A stretch of DNA of 6,499 nt, taken from assembly GCA_045628725.1 (NCBI GenBank), contig JAZQPT010000022.1, positions 1-6,499 of the forward strand, read 5' to 3'. Origin of the DNA: JACQGD01 sp045628725. Lineage in GTDB: Bacteria > Patescibacteriota > Saccharimonadia > Saccharimonadales > Saccharimonadaceae. Shown piece by piece: positions 6,064 through 6,499 of the stretch. The notes below the pieces were generated by a model, which saw only the letters and a program-made list of their open reading frames with translations, searched no databases and was not told where the DNA came from. The position numbers were made by a program, and so were the translations under genes. Every line of letters starts with the position of its first letter. Within the stretch, counting starts at the first letter, position 1.

Positions 6064-6415
6064 AAAACAGCGCGAGCTCCTCGCATTTATTGACGCCTTT
6101 ATAAAGGGTAATAATTACGGGCCAAGTTACCGTGAAATTATGCGTGCACTCGGGTACAAATCCGTCTCGACAGTCGCTATTCATGTTAACGGATTAATCG
6201 CTGCCGGCTATTTGCGCAAGACAGACAATTCGGCTCGTTCAATTGAAGTTATTCAGGCCAAACCCGCTGGGACTGAACAAAAAAGCCTTCACGAAAAGTG
6301 GCTGCAGCAGATCGTCAAAAAACGCCTGTCTGGTGACATAACCGATGAACAAGCAAAGACCGTCAGAGATGCCATGGATATACTTGGGATTTCTGTGTCG
6401 AATCCAACCAAGTGA
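6038..6415 (+). CDS. LexA-type winged-helix DNA-binding-domain protein lacking the S24 peptidase domain
   Basis: 125-residue putative transcription factor. Residues ~7-71 match the LexA N-terminal winged helix-turn-helix: KKQRELLAFIDAFI (helix 1), YGPSYREIMRALGY (helix 2 with the conserved P-S-x-R-E-I), KSVSTVAIHVNGLIAAGYL (recognition helix, nearest to Gram-positive LexA) and the wing SARSIEVI. Canonical LexA is about 200 or more residues, with an Ala-Gly cleavage site and a Ser/Lys-catalysed S24 domain used for dimerisation and RecA-stimulated self-cleavage. Here the remaining ~50 residues (KSLHEKWLQQIV onward) are helical and charged with no S24 motifs, so RecA-dependent cleavage should not occur and it is probably not the SOS repressor. 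The natural TGA stop and good Shine-Dalgarno argue against a decayed lexA. Overlap with the Wzy-type gene suggests a local regulator of this surface-glycan locus; its target is unknown. Confidence 0.8.
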   Translation: MEKNARATKKQRELLAFIDAFIKGNNYGPSYREIMRALGYKSVSTVAIHVNGLIAAGYLRKTDNSARSIEVIQAKPAGTEQKSLHEKWLQQIVKKRLSGDITDEQAKTVRDAMDILGISVSNPTK

Positions 6416-6421
6416 TATAAT
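6413..6421 (+). promoter_or_regulatory. Extended -10 promoter overlapping the LexA-like stop codon
   Basis: TGA of the LexA-like stop (6413-6415) is also the TGN of an extended -10 followed by TATAAT (6416-6421). The predicted +1 is 6428, two bases before the ATG at 6430. It belongs to the 12-mer GTGATATAATAA (6412-6423) shared with the sugar transferase promoter. No -35 is evident. Confidence 0.55.
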
Positions 6422-6429
6422 AAATCATA

Positions 6430-6499
6430 ATGATACGTCGCAGACTCAACGAGATCATACGGTGGGCTCGTCTAGAATGGCGACGACTACTTGTGTGGA
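6430..6499 (+). CDS. Start of an unidentified gene, truncated by the window end
   Basis: An ATG at 6430 opens a frame that stays open to the last base. The 23 visible residues are strongly basic and aromatic (MIRRRLNEIIRWARLEWRR then LLVW), like the cytoplasmic amphipathic start of a membrane protein, but this is too short for a family call. There is no Shine-Dalgarno; the start is supported by an extended -10 ending 8 nt upstream, the same arrangement as other transcript-head genes in this window. Confidence 0.5.
   Translation, partial: MIRRRLNEIIRWARLEWRRLLVW

Noticed and set aside
6038..6415. Pseudogene interpretation of the LexA-like gene
   Set aside because: The HTH is intact, it has a good Shine-Dalgarno and a clean stop, and no S24 remnants are visible in the short sequence after it.
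1..6499. tRNA, rRNA, CRISPR array, insertion sequence or recoded UGA code
   Set aside because: No cloverleaf or rRNA-like stretch, no spaced direct repeats, no transposase or terminal repeats were seen; TGA serves as a stop at 6413 and no gene has in-frame TGA.

Overview
The window looks like a chromosomal piece of a small-genome, monoderm-like bacterium, most plausibly Candidatus Saccharibacteria (TM7) or a related Patescibacterium. This assignment is an inference. It rests on gene content, moderate G+C (about 48% by hand count over 4861-4980), compact spacing, and promoter elements lying directly on start codons. No reading frame has an internal TGA, and one gene ends in TGA, so the genetic code is standard. 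That argues against the lineages that recode UGA, such as Gracilibacteria and Absconditabacteria.

Layout: (1) 1-385, + strand, is the 3' end of glmS (glucosamine-6-phosphate synthase). (2) 386-588 is an A+T-rich spacer with a recognisable sigma70-type promoter. (3) 589-1806, + strand, is an A+T-rich radical SAM enzyme with a reduced SPASM-like C-terminus. (4) 1807-1936 is a short convergent spacer with one hairpin. (5) 1937-4494, - strand, is a two-gene operon: an initiating sugar-phosphate transferase (polyprenyl-phosphate hexose-1-phosphate transferase type) and a WbaZ-like GT4 glycosyltransferase, coupled through a TAATG overlap. (6) 4495-4576 is a divergent promoter region with a perfect 18-bp inverted repeat on the -10 box. 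(7) 4577-6415, + strand, holds a small single-pass membrane protein, a Wzy/WaaL-type O-antigen polymerase or ligase, and a LexA DNA-binding-domain-only regulator whose gene overlaps the polymerase gene by 26 bp. (8) 6430-6499 is the start of another + strand gene that runs off the window.

How it fits together: GlmS makes glucosamine-6-phosphate, the root of UDP-GlcNAc supply. The sugar-phosphate transferase loads the first sugar on the lipid carrier, the GT4 enzyme adds a further sugar (mannose-like by family), and the Wzy-type protein would polymerise or transfer the finished glycan. This is part of a cell-surface polysaccharide locus.

The least expected feature is expression architecture. 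Genes inside an operon (the GT4 and LexA-like genes) have Shine-Dalgarno sequences 6-7 nt from the start. Genes at the head of transcripts lack one and instead have a -10 box ending 6-10 nt before ATG, which predicts leaderless mRNAs. Two of these promoters share the 12-mer GTGATATAATAA, and one of those copies forms the palindrome, so a common operator is possible. The local LexA-like protein is an obvious but unproven candidate to bind it.
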